Part shown: positions 51,630-60,421 of the stretch, in pieces | Numbering within the stretch: position 1 is the first letter of the stretch | Layout: each line of letters starts with the position of its first letter | NCBI RefSeq assembly: GCF_001612725.1 | Contig: NZ_BDAZ01000041.1 | Location: 62,001-126,000 of the forward strand | Source: Nocardia anaemiae NBRC 100462 | GTDB taxonomy: Bacteria > Actinomycetota > Actinomycetes > Mycobacteriales > Mycobacteriaceae | Direction of reading: 5' to 3' | DNA length: 64,000 bases | The notes under the pieces: generated by a model | Database searches by the model: none | Seen by the model: the letters and a program-made list of their open reading frames with translations, nothing else | Told to the model about the DNA's origin: nothing | Translations under genes and position numbers: made by a program

Positions 51630-53099
51630 ATGGTCGAGAAAACCGCGTCGACGTCTACCGCACCAGCGCCGAGCGGCACCGCCATCGACCCCGATGAGCT
51701 GGCGATCTGCCTGCGGGTGCTGGAGCAGGCCGGGCAGTTGGACAAGGACGATCCGGCGTCGGTCACGGTGCAGCGCGCCGTCGGCCATATGTTCAAGAAG
51801 CTGAAGCAGCGCAAGCGAACCGAGGCAAGGGATGCGGTCGCCGAGGCGGACCGGGCGGTGGTCGCGGCCACCGCGACCGGTTCGCCGAATCGGATCGATG
51901 ACGAAACCGCGGGCATTCCGCTGACCTCGAATGCGGCGGGCGCGAGCGCGGGCACGCTGGTCCGGCCGCGGCCCTGCTACATCTGCAAGCAGCGCTATAC
52001 CCGGGTCGACGCGTTCTACCACCAGCTGTGCCCGGACTGCGCGGCCAGCAGCCACGTCAAACGGGACGCCCGTACCGATCTCACCGGACGGCGCGCCCTG
52101 CTGACCGGCGGTCGCGCCAAGATCGGCATGTATATCGCACTGCGACTACTGCGCGACGGTGCGCATACCACCATCACCACCCGCTTCCCGAACGACGCGA
52201 TCCGCCGTTTCGCCGCCATGGACGACAGCGCCGACTGGCTGCACCGACTGCGCATCGTCGGCATCGATCTGCGGGATCCGGCCCAGGTCGTCGCGCTCGC
52301 CGATGACGTCGCGGCGCAGGGACCGCTCGATATCCTCATCAACAATGCCGCCCAGACCGTGCGCCGTTCCCCCGGTGCGTACAGCGCGCTGGTCGAGGCC
52401 GAATCCGGCCCGCTGCCCGCGGGTGCGCTGCCGGATGTGGTGACCTTCGGCAAGACCATGCAGGCGCATCCGACCGCACTCACCGCATCCCTGACCCCGA
52501 CGCTGTCCTCGGCCGATGTGGCGGAGCTGGCGTTGGTCGCGGGATCGGCCACACCGGAACGCATTTCCCGCGGTATCGCCATCGACGCCGGTGGTCTGGT
52601 GCCGGATCTGGCGCACACGAACAGCTGGGTGCAAACCGTCGCCGAGGTGGATCCCACCGAACTGCTCGAGGTCCAGCTGTGCAATTCGGTGGCGCCGTTC
52701 ATTCTGGTTTCCCGGCTGCGCCCGGCCATGGCCGCCGCCGCGGCCCGCCGCAAATACGTCGTGAACGTTTCCGCCATGGAGGGCCAGTTCTCCCGCGCGT
52801 ACAAGGGCGCGGGCCACCCCCACACGAATATGGCCAAGGCCGCGCTGAACATGTTGACCCGCACCAGCGCCCGCGAAATGTTCGAACAGGACGCCATCCT
52901 CATGACCGCCGTCGACACCGGCTGGATCACCGACGAGCGCCCGCACTACACCAAGCTCCGCCTCGCCGAAGAGGGCTTCCACGCGCCCCTGGACCTGGTG
53001 GACGGCGCCGCCCGCGTCTACGACCCGATCGTCCAGGGCGAAACCGGCACCGACCTCTTCGGCTGCTTCCTCAAGGATTACCAGCCCTCGCCCTGGTAA
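51630..53099 (+). CDS. SDR oxidoreductase with N-terminal zinc-ribbon-like motif
   Basis: A 489-residue protein. Residues 15-75 are helical, then a CYICKQRY...CPDC four-Cys cluster at about 112-132 that could bind zinc, then an SDR Rossmann domain (RALLTGGRAKIGMYIALRLL, LDILINNAAQTVRR). The catalytic Ser is in NVSAMEG; the usual Tyr of YxxxK is Thr (TNMAK). A Ser/Thr-only site suggests altered or lost reductase chemistry. GAAGGA is 15 bases upstream of the ATG, rather far. Function unknown. Confidence 0.77.
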   Translation: MVEKTASTSTAPAPSGTAIDPDELAICLRVLEQAGQLDKDDPASVTVQRAVGHMFKKLKQRKRTEARDAVAEADRAVVAATATGSPNRIDDETAGIPLTSNAAGASAGTLVRPRPCYICKQRYTRVDAFYHQLCPDCAASSHVKRDARTDLTGRRALLTGGRAKIGMYIALRLLRDGAHTTITTRFPNDAIRRFAAMDDSADWLHRLRIVGIDLRDPAQVVALADDVAAQGPLDILINNAAQTVRRSPGAYSALVEAESGPLPAGALPDVVTFGKTMQAHPTALTASLTPTLSSADVAELALVAGSATPERISRGIAIDAGGLVPDLAHTNSWVQTVAEVDPTELLEVQLCNSVAPFILVSRLRPAMAAAAARRKYVVNVSAMEGQFSRAYKGAGHPHTNMAKAALNMLTRTSAREMFEQDAILMTAVDTGWITDERPHYTKLRLAEEGFHAPLDLVDGAARVYDPIVQGETGTDLFGCFLKDYQPSPW

Positions 53100-53130
53100 T
53101 CGGTGCGGGGCCCAGCGCTACGCTGGGCAT

Positions 53131-53520
53131 ATGGTGTATCGGCTGCTGGCCGACGCCACTGCCGCGGTGCATTTCGTATTCGTGGCGTATGTGGTGGTCG
53201 GCGGGTTCCTGGCGTGGCGGTGGCCACGCACCATCTGGCTGCATCTGATCGCGTTCGGGTGGGGATTCAGTACGGTGCTGCTCGGATTCGATTGTCCGCT
53301 CACGTATTTGGAGAATTGGGCGCGGCATCGGGCCGGAGTGGCCGGGCTGCCCCCGAGCGGGTTCATCGACCATTATCTGACGGGAGTGATCTACCCGGAG
53401 AACGCGCTCGGGTTGGTGCGCGTGCTGGTAGCGGTGTGCGTGCTGGTGTCGTGGGTGGGCTATGCGTGGAGGGTTCGGGCGATGAGGTCGGCAACCTCGG
53501 AGACCTTCTCGTCCAGGTAG
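53131..53520 (+). CDS. DUF2784 membrane protein
   Basis: A 129-residue protein with four membrane helices. DUF2784 signatures: VHFVFVAYVVVGGFLAW, IWLHLIAFGWG, CPLTYLENWARH, GFIDHYLTG. TACGCT six bases before the ATG suggests a leaderless transcript. Its last 61 bp overlap the convergent thioesterase gene. Function unknown. Confidence 0.85.
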   Translation: MVYRLLADATAAVHFVFVAYVVVGGFLAWRWPRTIWLHLIAFGWGFSTVLLGFDCPLTYLENWARHRAGVAGLPPSGFIDHYLTGVIYPENALGLVRVLVAVCVLVSWVGYAWRVRAMRSATSETFSSR

Positions 53521-54218
53521 AAGTGACCGCCGGGAAAGACGGTGTGGTCGAAGGAACCGGTGGTGTGCTCACGCCATTGCTCGGCCTGCTCCGGCGTCAT
53601 CGTCGGGTCCTCGGTGCTGACCAGGGCCGACACTGTGCACGACAGCGGGACGCCCTGGCTATAACGGTAGGTCTCGATGGCCTGATAATCACTGCGCACC
53701 GCGGGCAGTACCAGTTCGGCAAGACTCGGTTCGTCGCGCAGGATCTGGATGGACGCGGGATCGGTCGCCAGGCGCTCCAGATCACCGATCAGATCGTCAT
53801 CCGACCCGAGATGCAGGCGGCCCGGCTCGACGAAGGTCGGTGCGGGACGGCCGGATACGAACAGCGCGGCGAGCGGTTGCCCCTTGCCTTCCAGGCGGCG
53901 TGCGGTTTCGAAGGCCACGGTCGCGCCCATGCTGTGACCGAACAGTGAAAGCCGTTCCACCGGCCCCTGATTCAGCACCTCGTCCACGATCCGATCGACG
54001 AGGGTGTCCATATCGCCGATCGTGGGCTCCCCGAGTCGATCCTGCCGACCCGGATACTGCACCGCGGCAACGGCAATGCCATTGTCGAACCGTTCGGCCA
54101 GTGCCCGATATGCCGTGACCGCTCCCCCACCGGGCGGGAAACACAGCAGTTGATGGCTCGGCTCGGGATGTGCGCGCAACACCCGCAGCCAGTCCGTCGC
54201 GGCAATGGCCTTGCCCAC
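53460..54218 (-). CDS. Type II thioesterase (alpha/beta hydrolase)
   Basis: A 252-residue thioesterase of the kind that edits NRPS/PKS carrier proteins. It shows LLCFPPGGG, AVQYPGRQDR, the Ser elbow SLFGHSMGATVAFE, and late PGGHFYLDE with the His. The GTG start has AAGGAG eight bases before it; the longer open frame upstream is not used. It follows a dienelactone hydrolase-like gene by 25 bp on the same strand. No NRPS or PKS gene lies in this window, so it may serve a cluster elsewhere. Confidence 0.85.
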   Translation of the reverse strand: MGKAIAATDWLRVLRAHPEPSHQLLCFPPGGGAVTAYRALAERFDNGIAVAAVQYPGRQDRLGEPTIGDMDTLVDRIVDEVLNQGPVERLSLFGHSMGATVAFETARRLEGKGQPLAALFVSGRPAPTFVEPGRLHLGSDDDLIGDLERLATDPASIQILRDEPSLAELVLPAVRSDYQAIETYRYSQGVPLSCTVSALVSTEDPTMTPEQAEQWREHTTGSFDHTVFPGGHFYLDEKVSEVADLIARTLHA

Positions 54219-54243
54219 GTTTGTCTCCTTCACCGTCGAAGGT

Positions 54244-55149
54244 TTATCCGAGATATGTGCCGTACCAATCCAGAACCCGCTGCCATGCCTCGGCGGCCGC
54301 GGTCGGGTTGTAGCGAGGTCCGGTGTCGTTGAAGAAGGCGTGGTCCGCATTCGGTGCGACGTAGATTTCGTGGGTGAGGCCCGCCCGGTCCAGCGCCGCC
54401 TCCGCGGTGGGGCGCGAGGCGATCACCCGCTCGTCCCTGGCGGCGTAGATCCCGAGCACCGCCGCCTTCGCGCCGGACAGATCCCCATTCTCCGGGAATG
54501 GGCCGTAAAACGGTGTCGCCGCAGCGAGTTCCGGCGTACCCGAGGCCAGCAGCAACCAGACCAGACCGCCGCCGAAGCAGAAGCCGGTGGCGCCGATCTT
54601 TTGTCCCGGCACCCGCCGTTCCAGCTCGGCGATCCCGGCCCGCAGATCGCCGATGAACTGGTCCGGCGCGATCTTGCCGAGTTCGGCGGTGGCCGCCGCC
54701 GGATCGGTGAAGGCGGCGGTGCCACCGAGTTCGGACAGCAGGTCAACGGCGAGCGCGGAGTATCCAGCGCCCGCGAAACGTCCTGTCACCGAACGGATAT
54801 GCTCGGTGAGGCCCTTGTTCTCATGGATGACGAGCACGCCGCCGCGTGGCTGTGGCGCGGCCGCCCATGCGGCTTGTAGCTGACGACCGCCCGGTCCGGG
54901 AAAGGTGATCGCGGTGGCCGCGACTGCGCCGCTGGTACCCGGCGGGGGCGACGAGGCGCCGGGTTTCGAGCCCGTCGACGCGGAATTCGCCTGGTCGCCG
55001 CTGCTGGAGCAGGCGGCGAGCAAGGCGACCGCTGCGGTGGCGCCGACGCCGAGCACCCCTAGTCGGCGCAGTGCTTCCCGGCGGCCGATCAATCCGTCGG
55101 CGTGGTCGGTGGCTATCTCTTCGGCGATATAACGCTGCAGCGGCGTCAT
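54244..55149 (-). CDS. Exported dienelactone hydrolase-family lipoprotein
   Basis: A 301-residue protein. A twin-Arg signal (GRREALRRLGVLGVG) and lipobox LAAC at about Cys37 predict Tat export and lipidation. The hydrolase domain shows GFCFGGG (nucleophile Cys), YAARDERV (Asp) and NADHAFF (His), the DLH triad, plus VLVIHENKGL. The ATG has a TAGGGT box seven bases upstream, a leaderless arrangement. Divergent from the CoA-transferase gene across 44 bp. Substrate unknown. Confidence 0.83.
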   Translation of the reverse strand: MTPLQRYIAEEIATDHADGLIGRREALRRLGVLGVGATAAVALLAACSSSGDQANSASTGSKPGASSPPPGTSGAVAATAITFPGPGGRQLQAAWAAAPQPRGGVLVIHENKGLTEHIRSVTGRFAGAGYSALAVDLLSELGGTAAFTDPAAATAELGKIAPDQFIGDLRAGIAELERRVPGQKIGATGFCFGGGLVWLLLASGTPELAAATPFYGPFPENGDLSGAKAAVLGIYAARDERVIASRPTAEAALDRAGLTHEIYVAPNADHAFFNDTGPRYNPTAAAEAWQRVLDWYGTYLG

Positions 55150-55193
55150 GGCCCCGACCCTACTACTGCGGCACAACAACTACTCTCGATCTC
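55150..55193. promoter_or_regulatory. Bidirectional promoter for two leaderless genes
   Basis: On the plus strand TACTCT (55181-55186) is seven bases before the GTG at 55194. On the minus strand TAGGGT is seven bases before the ATG at 55149. Both fit -10 boxes with transcription starting at the first codon. Confidence 0.5.
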
Positions 55194-56540
55194 GTGATTG
55201 CGCACGAACAGCTGGTCCGCGACTACGAGGCCGGAATCGGTGTACCAGCCTCCGGTACCGTCCCCGCCGACGATCCGGGCAGCTGTTTGGCTGCGGCACT
55301 GCCGGTTTGGGCGCTGGCCGCCGGATCGGTGGCCGCGGTGACGGCGGCGGCCAACCGAATCCGCGACGCACATCACCTCAATCCGGTGCTGCACCGGCTC
55401 GATCCGACCCGGATCACCGCCGCCTTCTCAAGTGAACGCCTGCTGCGCGTCGGCGGAGCGCCCCCAAAGGTATTCGCCGATCTGTCCGGATTCTTTCCCA
55501 CCTTCGACGGCTGGGTCCGCACCCACGCGAACTATCCGCATCATCGCGCGCGATTGCTCGCCTCGCTCGGACTGCCCGACGACGCCCCGGTCGATCTGGC
55601 GATCGCGCAGATGGCGATGAGCCGGGCCAGCGATATCGAAGAACATGCGGCCACGCACGGCGCCGTCGCGGTCCAGGTGCGTTCCGAACAGGAGTGGGCG
55701 CTGACCCCGCAGGGCCAGGCCGCCGCATCGGGTCCGCTGGTGGCGATCGATACCAGGATCGACCGGGGCGAGCTCGGTCTGCCGATCGGCGCATCGCCGT
55801 TGCAGCCGTTGCGCGGGGTCCGGGTACTCGATCTCACGCGCGTGATCGCCGGTCCCGTCGCGACCAGGACCCTGGCACTGCTCGGCGCCGAGGTGATGCG
55901 GATCGATCCGCCACACCTATCCGAGATCCCGTGGCAGTACCACGACACCTGCCAGGGCAAGCGCTCCACGCTGCTCGATCTGTACCGGCAACTGCCGCTG
56001 TTCAACGAGCTGCTCGCCGCCGCCGATGTGCTGATCACCGGATATCGACCGGGCGCGCTGGAAAACGCCGGTCTCACCGCCGCCCGTCGTCCCGGCCTCG
56101 TGCACGGTCGGATTTCGGCGTGGGGCGAATCCGGCCCGTGGCGTCGGCGGCGCGGTTTCGACAGCATCGTGCAGGCGGCGGCGGGCATTTCGATCGTCGA
56201 GGGCGCACCCGCGGTGCCGGGAACGCTGCCCGCGCAGGCACTCGACCATGCCTCCGGCTACCTGCTCGCGGCCGGGGTGATCGACGCACTGGTCGCGCGC
56301 GCGCATGACGGCATCGGCCGCGATGTCCGGGTCGCATTGGCGCGCACCGCATCCTGGCTGCTCAACGCGCCCGGCCGGTCCCCGCGTCATCCGCAGGCCG
56401 CGCCGCCGAGTCCGATGGCGGCGGTCACCCACGGCAATGTCACCACCGCGGCGCCGGTGCTCGCCGAATATCCGGATTACGCGTGGCCCGCACCGCGGTA
56501 CGGCGCGGATCGGCCGGTGTGGCCGTTGCACACCCGATAG
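55194..56540 (+). CDS. CoA-transferase family III (CaiB/BaiF) protein
   Basis: A 448-residue protein with the family III core in the second half (LRGVRVLDLTRVIAGPVATR, EVMRIDPP, RSTLLDLYR, ADVLITGYRPGALE, FDSIVQAAAGIS). The first 190 residues are an extra domain with FADLSGFFPTFDGWVRTHANY, shared with a subgroup of actinobacterial members that cover the whole length. The usual catalytic Asp appears at DPP or nearby; exact assignment is not certain. Role: moving CoA between carboxylic acids. Starts at GTG, probably leaderless. Confidence 0.78.
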   Translation: MIAHEQLVRDYEAGIGVPASGTVPADDPGSCLAAALPVWALAAGSVAAVTAAANRIRDAHHLNPVLHRLDPTRITAAFSSERLLRVGGAPPKVFADLSGFFPTFDGWVRTHANYPHHRARLLASLGLPDDAPVDLAIAQMAMSRASDIEEHAATHGAVAVQVRSEQEWALTPQGQAAASGPLVAIDTRIDRGELGLPIGASPLQPLRGVRVLDLTRVIAGPVATRTLALLGAEVMRIDPPHLSEIPWQYHDTCQGKRSTLLDLYRQLPLFNELLAAADVLITGYRPGALENAGLTAARRPGLVHGRISAWGESGPWRRRRGFDSIVQAAAGISIVEGAPAVPGTLPAQALDHASGYLLAAGVIDALVARAHDGIGRDVRVALARTASWLLNAPGRSPRHPQAAPPSPMAAVTHGNVTTAAPVLAEYPDYAWPAPRYGADRPVWPLHTR

Positions 56541-56558
56541 AACTCGGGCGCCGATCAA

Positions 56559-57131
56559 TCAGGAGTCAGCGGCCAGGGCGGCGATGGCCTTGGCCAGTCG
56601 CGCGCCGTCGGGCAGATTTCCGCCGTGGGTGATCGTCCACAGGATGCCGAGTCCCTGGGTCAGCACGAAGTACAGCTCGGCGATCGCCTGCGCGGTGTCG
56701 GCATCCAGATCCGGACGGGATTCCCGTAGCGCTCGAGCGATGTCCTCGTAGGCGCCGTTGAGGCTTTCGTCCATGTACGTCCGGGATTCCGGTGTCCGCG
56801 CGACGCGGACCAGATTCTCCAGACTGGCCAGCATGCCCTCCCGGTTGTCCTCGAAGACCTGCGGCATCGCATTCCACATCTGCGTAAAAGCATCCAGCGG
56901 CGGCTGACCGCTGCCCGCGCGGACCAGCGCTTCCATCCGATCGCCGATATCGGTGCCGAGCGCCTCGGCGAGCGCCTCGGCGATCAGCCGATCCTTCGAA
57001 CCGAAGTGGTAGCCGATCGCGGCCAGGCTGACCCCAGCGGCCGCCGCGATGTCGCGCGCGGTCGTCTTCGCCACGCCACGTTCGATGATGGCCTTACGCG
57101 CTCCCGCCAATAGGTCTTCTCGGTTTCCCAT
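56559..57131 (-). CDS. TetR-family regulator
   Basis: A 190-residue TetR protein with HTH at about 22-50 (TTARDIAAAAGVSLAAIGYHF). Divergent from the FAD monooxygenase gene with three repeats between them. Likely represses the monooxygenase. Confidence 0.87.
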   Translation of the reverse strand: MGNREDLLAGARKAIIERGVAKTTARDIAAAAGVSLAAIGYHFGSKDRLIAEALAEALGTDIGDRMEALVRAGSGQPPLDAFTQMWNAMPQVFEDNREGMLASLENLVRVARTPESRTYMDESLNGAYEDIARALRESRPDLDADTAQAIAELYFVLTQGLGILWTITHGGNLPDGARLAKAIAALAADS

Positions 57132-57152
57132 GATCTCAGCTTACACACGGCT

Positions 57153-57207
57153 TAGACATTTGTACTAGACATCCGTGCCACTCCTGTGTTAGACATTCGT
57201 CTGACAC
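57153..57207. promoter_or_regulatory. Operator region: three TAGACATNNGT repeats
   Basis: TAGACATTTGT (57153), TAGACATCCGT (57166) and TAGACATTCGT (57190) are direct repeats. The third is part of a near-perfect inverted repeat, GTGTTAGAC and GTCTGACAC (57186-57207). Between the divergent TetR and monooxygenase genes. Confidence 0.55.
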
Positions 57208-57233
57208 ATTCGTTCGAGAGATTGGCCCCCGTC

Positions 57234-58439
57234 ATGAGCACCAACTCCCTCCACATCCTGATCAGCGGCGGCGGCATCGCGGGCAATGCGCTCGCGCTGC
57301 AATTGCTGCGGGCAGGCATCCGAACCACCGTCGTCGAGCGCGCCCCCCAACCGCGTCCCGGCGGACAGGCCGTCGACCTGCGCGGCCCGAGCCGCGAGAT
57401 CGCCGAACGAATGGGAATCATGCCGGGCATCCGCAAGTACCAGCTCGACGAGCGCGGCATGGCCTACGTCGACGAGAACGGCCGGGAGTTCGCCAGAATG
57501 CCCGCGGAGATGTTCGACGGCAAAGGACCGGTGGCCGAAATCGAAATCTCCCGAGGCGATTTGAATCAGGTCCTGCTCACCGAGCTGGCCAGCACGGCGG
57601 GAGAGCTCGATTATCGCTACGGCGAATGGATCACCGCGCTGTGCCAGGACGACACCGGTGTCGAGGTCGAATTCGCGTCAGGGCGCACCGAGCGTTTCGA
57701 TCTGGTCGTCGGCGCGGACGGTGTGCACTCGGCGACCCGGCAGCTGGCCTTCGGACCGGAGGAGCAGTTCGTCACCTATCTCGGCGGCTACATGTCGTTC
57801 TTCACCATCCCGACTCCGGCCGGAACAGAGCCGGGGTGGTTCAAGATGCATACGGTGCCCAGCGCCGCGGTCGCGATTCGGCCGGATGCCGATCCGGCCA
57901 CCTCCAAGGCGATCATCACGCTGCGCACGGAGGCCGATCCGGCGCTGCGCCGCGACGTCGCCGCACAACAGCAGCTCATCCACGACATGCTGGCCGAGGC
58001 CGGATGGGAGACCCCGGCCGTACTCGACGCGATGGCCACGACCCCGGACTTCTATTTCGATATGCTGGCCCGCGTCGATATGCCGTCGCTGTCGACCGGC
58101 CGGGTCACGCTGCTCGGCGACTCCGCCTTCTGCGGCTCCCCGATGACCGGCATGGGCACCGCCATGGCCATCGTCGGCGCCTACGTCTTGGCCGGTGAAA
58201 TCGCCTCCACCCCTGACGATCTCGCGACCGCACTGACCCGCTACGAGGAGCTCGTCACGCCGTTCCTGGACAAGGCCAAGGAGCTGCCCGGTGGCGGTAT
58301 CAAGATGATGCTGCCCACCTCCCGTCTCGGCACGCGGATGGCGCGCACGAGCATGAAGCTCATGACCTCGCGGCTGATGCGTCCGGTCATGCTGCGGATG
58401 ATGTCGAATACCGACGACTACCTGCTGCCCACCTACTGA
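57234..58439 (+). CDS. FAD-dependent monooxygenase (PHBH/TetX-like)
   Basis: A 401-residue class A flavoprotein monooxygenase: N-terminal ISGGGIAGNALALQLLRAG (dinucleotide motif), RGDLNQVLLTEL, LVVGADGVHSATR (DG motif) and VTLLGDSAFCGSPMTGMG (GD motif). Such enzymes hydroxylate aromatics or drugs; TetX-type members inactivate antibiotics. Divergent from a TetR, so it is probably induced by its substrate. ATG 57234 is favoured because it starts just before the FAD-binding strand. Confidence 0.87.
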   Translation: MSTNSLHILISGGGIAGNALALQLLRAGIRTTVVERAPQPRPGGQAVDLRGPSREIAERMGIMPGIRKYQLDERGMAYVDENGREFARMPAEMFDGKGPVAEIEISRGDLNQVLLTELASTAGELDYRYGEWITALCQDDTGVEVEFASGRTERFDLVVGADGVHSATRQLAFGPEEQFVTYLGGYMSFFTIPTPAGTEPGWFKMHTVPSAAVAIRPDADPATSKAIITLRTEADPALRRDVAAQQQLIHDMLAEAGWETPAVLDAMATTPDFYFDMLARVDMPSLSTGRVTLLGDSAFCGSPMTGMGTAMAIVGAYVLAGEIASTPDDLATALTRYEELVTPFLDKAKELPGGGIKMMLPTSRLGTRMARTSMKLMTSRLMRPVMLRMMSNTDDYLLPTY

Positions 58440-58469
58440 GCAGCCGGGTCCGCTCGCTACGCTCGACTG

Positions 58470-59516
58470 GTGCGGCAGAAGATCGTCATGGACGTCGATA
58501 CCGGGATCGATGACTCACTCGCGCTGCTCTACCTGCTCGCCTCCCCGGAGGCCGAGATCGTGGGAATCGCCGCCACCGCGGGCAATGTGCCCGCACCGCA
58601 GGTGGCGGCGAACAATCTCGCCTGGCTGGATGTGTGCCGAGCACGCGATATCGAGGTCGCGCTGGGGGCCGAGGAACCGCTCGCGATCCCGCTGCGCACC
58701 ACCGAGGACACCCATGGGCCGCAGGGTGTCGGTTATGCGGAACTTCCGCAATCCGCTCGGCCGCTCTCGGCTCGGTCGGCGGCCGAGATGTGGGTCGATC
58801 TGGTGCGTGGAGCTCCCGGCGAGATCGTCGGACTCTGTACAGGACCGCTGACGAATCTGGCACTCGCCCTACGCCTCGAACCACGGTTGCCGCTGCTGCT
58901 GCGGCGGCTGGTGATCATGGGCGGTGCCTTCAATCACCCCGGCAACACCACCCCGACCAATGAGTGGAATGTGCACGTGGATCCGGAGGCGGCCAAGGAG
59001 GTCTTCGACGCCTTCTCCGCCGCACCGGCCGATCGGCGGCCGATCGTGTGCGCGCTCGATATCACCGAGACGATCGAGATGCGACCCAAGCACGTGGCGC
59101 AACTCGCCGAACGCGCGGGCAGTCTGCCCGTGGAGCTGGTTTCGGAGACCGACCCCCCAGAGGCAAGGTCGGCGACGAGTAATCCGATCGTGCGGTACTT
59201 CACCGATGCGGTCCGGTTCTACTTCGATTTCCACAAGCTCTACGACCAGGGCTATCTCGCGCATATGCACGATCCGTTCGCGGCGGCGGTCGCGCTGGAT
59301 CCGGCGCTCGCCATTACTCGCCCGGCCACCGTCGATGTCGAACTCGTCGGAACCATCACCCGTGCCACCACGGTGGCGGACTGGGTGGGCATGTGGGGCC
59401 GAGAACCGAACGCCGACATCGTAGTCGGCACCGACCCGGAGGTGTTCTTCGAGCGATTGATCACCAGGGTCGGTGACTTCGCCCGGTCGGTCTATCGGCA
59501 GGAGGCTGCTCGATGA
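58470..59516 (+). CDS. Nucleoside hydrolase (inosine/uridine-preferring type)
   Basis: A 348-residue enzyme with the Ca2+-binding DVDTGIDD at the N-terminus, TAGNV, GPLTNLALAL, IMGGAF and EWNVHVDPEAA, all family signatures. Splits the N-glycosidic bond of nucleosides. A TACGCT box six bases before the GTG suggests a leaderless message. Its stop overlaps the amidohydrolase start. Confidence 0.9.
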   Translation: MRQKIVMDVDTGIDDSLALLYLLASPEAEIVGIAATAGNVPAPQVAANNLAWLDVCRARDIEVALGAEEPLAIPLRTTEDTHGPQGVGYAELPQSARPLSARSAAEMWVDLVRGAPGEIVGLCTGPLTNLALALRLEPRLPLLLRRLVIMGGAFNHPGNTTPTNEWNVHVDPEAAKEVFDAFSAAPADRRPIVCALDITETIEMRPKHVAQLAERAGSLPVELVSETDPPEARSATSNPIVRYFTDAVRFYFDFHKLYDQGYLAHMHDPFAAAVALDPALAITRPATVDVELVGTITRATTVADWVGMWGREPNADIVVGTDPEVFFERLITRVGDFARSVYRQEAAR

Positions 59517-60394
59517 TAGGCGACGACAACACCTATCTGACCAATTTCCGCAGTCGGCTCGAACTGCCCGGAATCATCGATGTCCATACGCATTTCATGC
59601 CGGAGCAGGTGATGGCCAAGGTGTGGGCGTACTTCGATTCGGCCGGTCCGCTGGTCGGCCGGGAGTGGCCGATCGCCTACCGCGACGATGAGCAGGTCCG
59701 GTTGAAGACTTTGCGCGACTTCGGTGTTCGCGCATTCACCTCGCTGGTGTATCCGCATAAGCCGGATATGGCGGCATGGCTCAACGAATGGAGCGCCGAC
59801 TTCGCCGAACGCACCCCCGACTGCCTGCACACGGCGACGTTCTATCCCGAACATTACGCCGACAGTTATGTGGAGGCGGCCATCGAGCGCGGTGCCCGGG
59901 TGTTCAAGGTGCACGTGCAGGTCGGCGACTTCCATCCCGGTGATCCGCTGCTGAATCCGGTGTGGGGCATGATCGAGGACGCCGGGATACCGGTGCTGAT
60001 CCACTGCGGCTCCGGACCGGCACCCGGCGAGTACACCGGGCCGGAGCCGATTGCCGGTCTGCTGCAACGCTATCCGCGCCTGCGGCTGATCATCGCGCAT
60101 ATGGGCACACCCGAATACTCCGAATTCCTGGATCTGGCCGAGGAATACCCGGGTGTGCACCTGGATACGACCATGGTGTGGACCGATTTCACCGAAGCCA
60201 GCGCACCCTTTCCGACCGCCGAGCACGGCAGGTTGCGCGCTTTGAGCGAGCGAATTCTATTCGGTAGCGACTTTCCGAATATCCCTTACTCGTACGGACA
60301 TTCGATCTTCGCGCTGGAACGCTTGGAGCTGGGTGATTCCTGGCTGCGGCAGGTCTGCTATCGAAATGCCGTGCGACTCTTCGATATCACGTAA
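59513..60394 (+). CDS. Amidohydrolase-family metal-dependent hydrolase
   Basis: A 293-residue TIM-barrel enzyme (Amidohydro_2): IIDVHTHFMP (metal HxH), FKVHVQVGDF, VLIHCGSGP, LIIAHMGTPEY and LFGSDFPNIPYSYG (Asp). Related to decarboxylases and lactonases of the ACMSD group. ATGA overlap couples it to the nucleoside hydrolase, suggesting one pathway for nucleoside or base use. Confidence 0.86.
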   Translation: MIGDDNTYLTNFRSRLELPGIIDVHTHFMPEQVMAKVWAYFDSAGPLVGREWPIAYRDDEQVRLKTLRDFGVRAFTSLVYPHKPDMAAWLNEWSADFAERTPDCLHTATFYPEHYADSYVEAAIERGARVFKVHVQVGDFHPGDPLLNPVWGMIEDAGIPVLIHCGSGPAPGEYTGPEPIAGLLQRYPRLRLIIAHMGTPEYSEFLDLAEEYPGVHLDTTMVWTDFTEASAPFPTAEHGRLRALSERILFGSDFPNIPYSYGHSIFALERLELGDSWLRQVCYRNAVRLFDIT

Positions 60395-60401
60395 ACGCAC
60401 C

Positions 60402-60414
60402 GCAGCCGGGCTGC
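60402..60414. terminator. Short GC hairpin between convergent genes
   Basis: GCAGC and GCTGC around CGG, directly after the amidohydrolase and before the end of meaB. Confidence 0.45.
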
Positions 60415-60421
60415 AACGACC

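Noticed and set aside
53460..54218. Part of an NRPS/PKS gene cluster
   Set aside because: A type II thioesterase is present, but there are no carrier proteins, adenylation or ketosynthase domains in the window.
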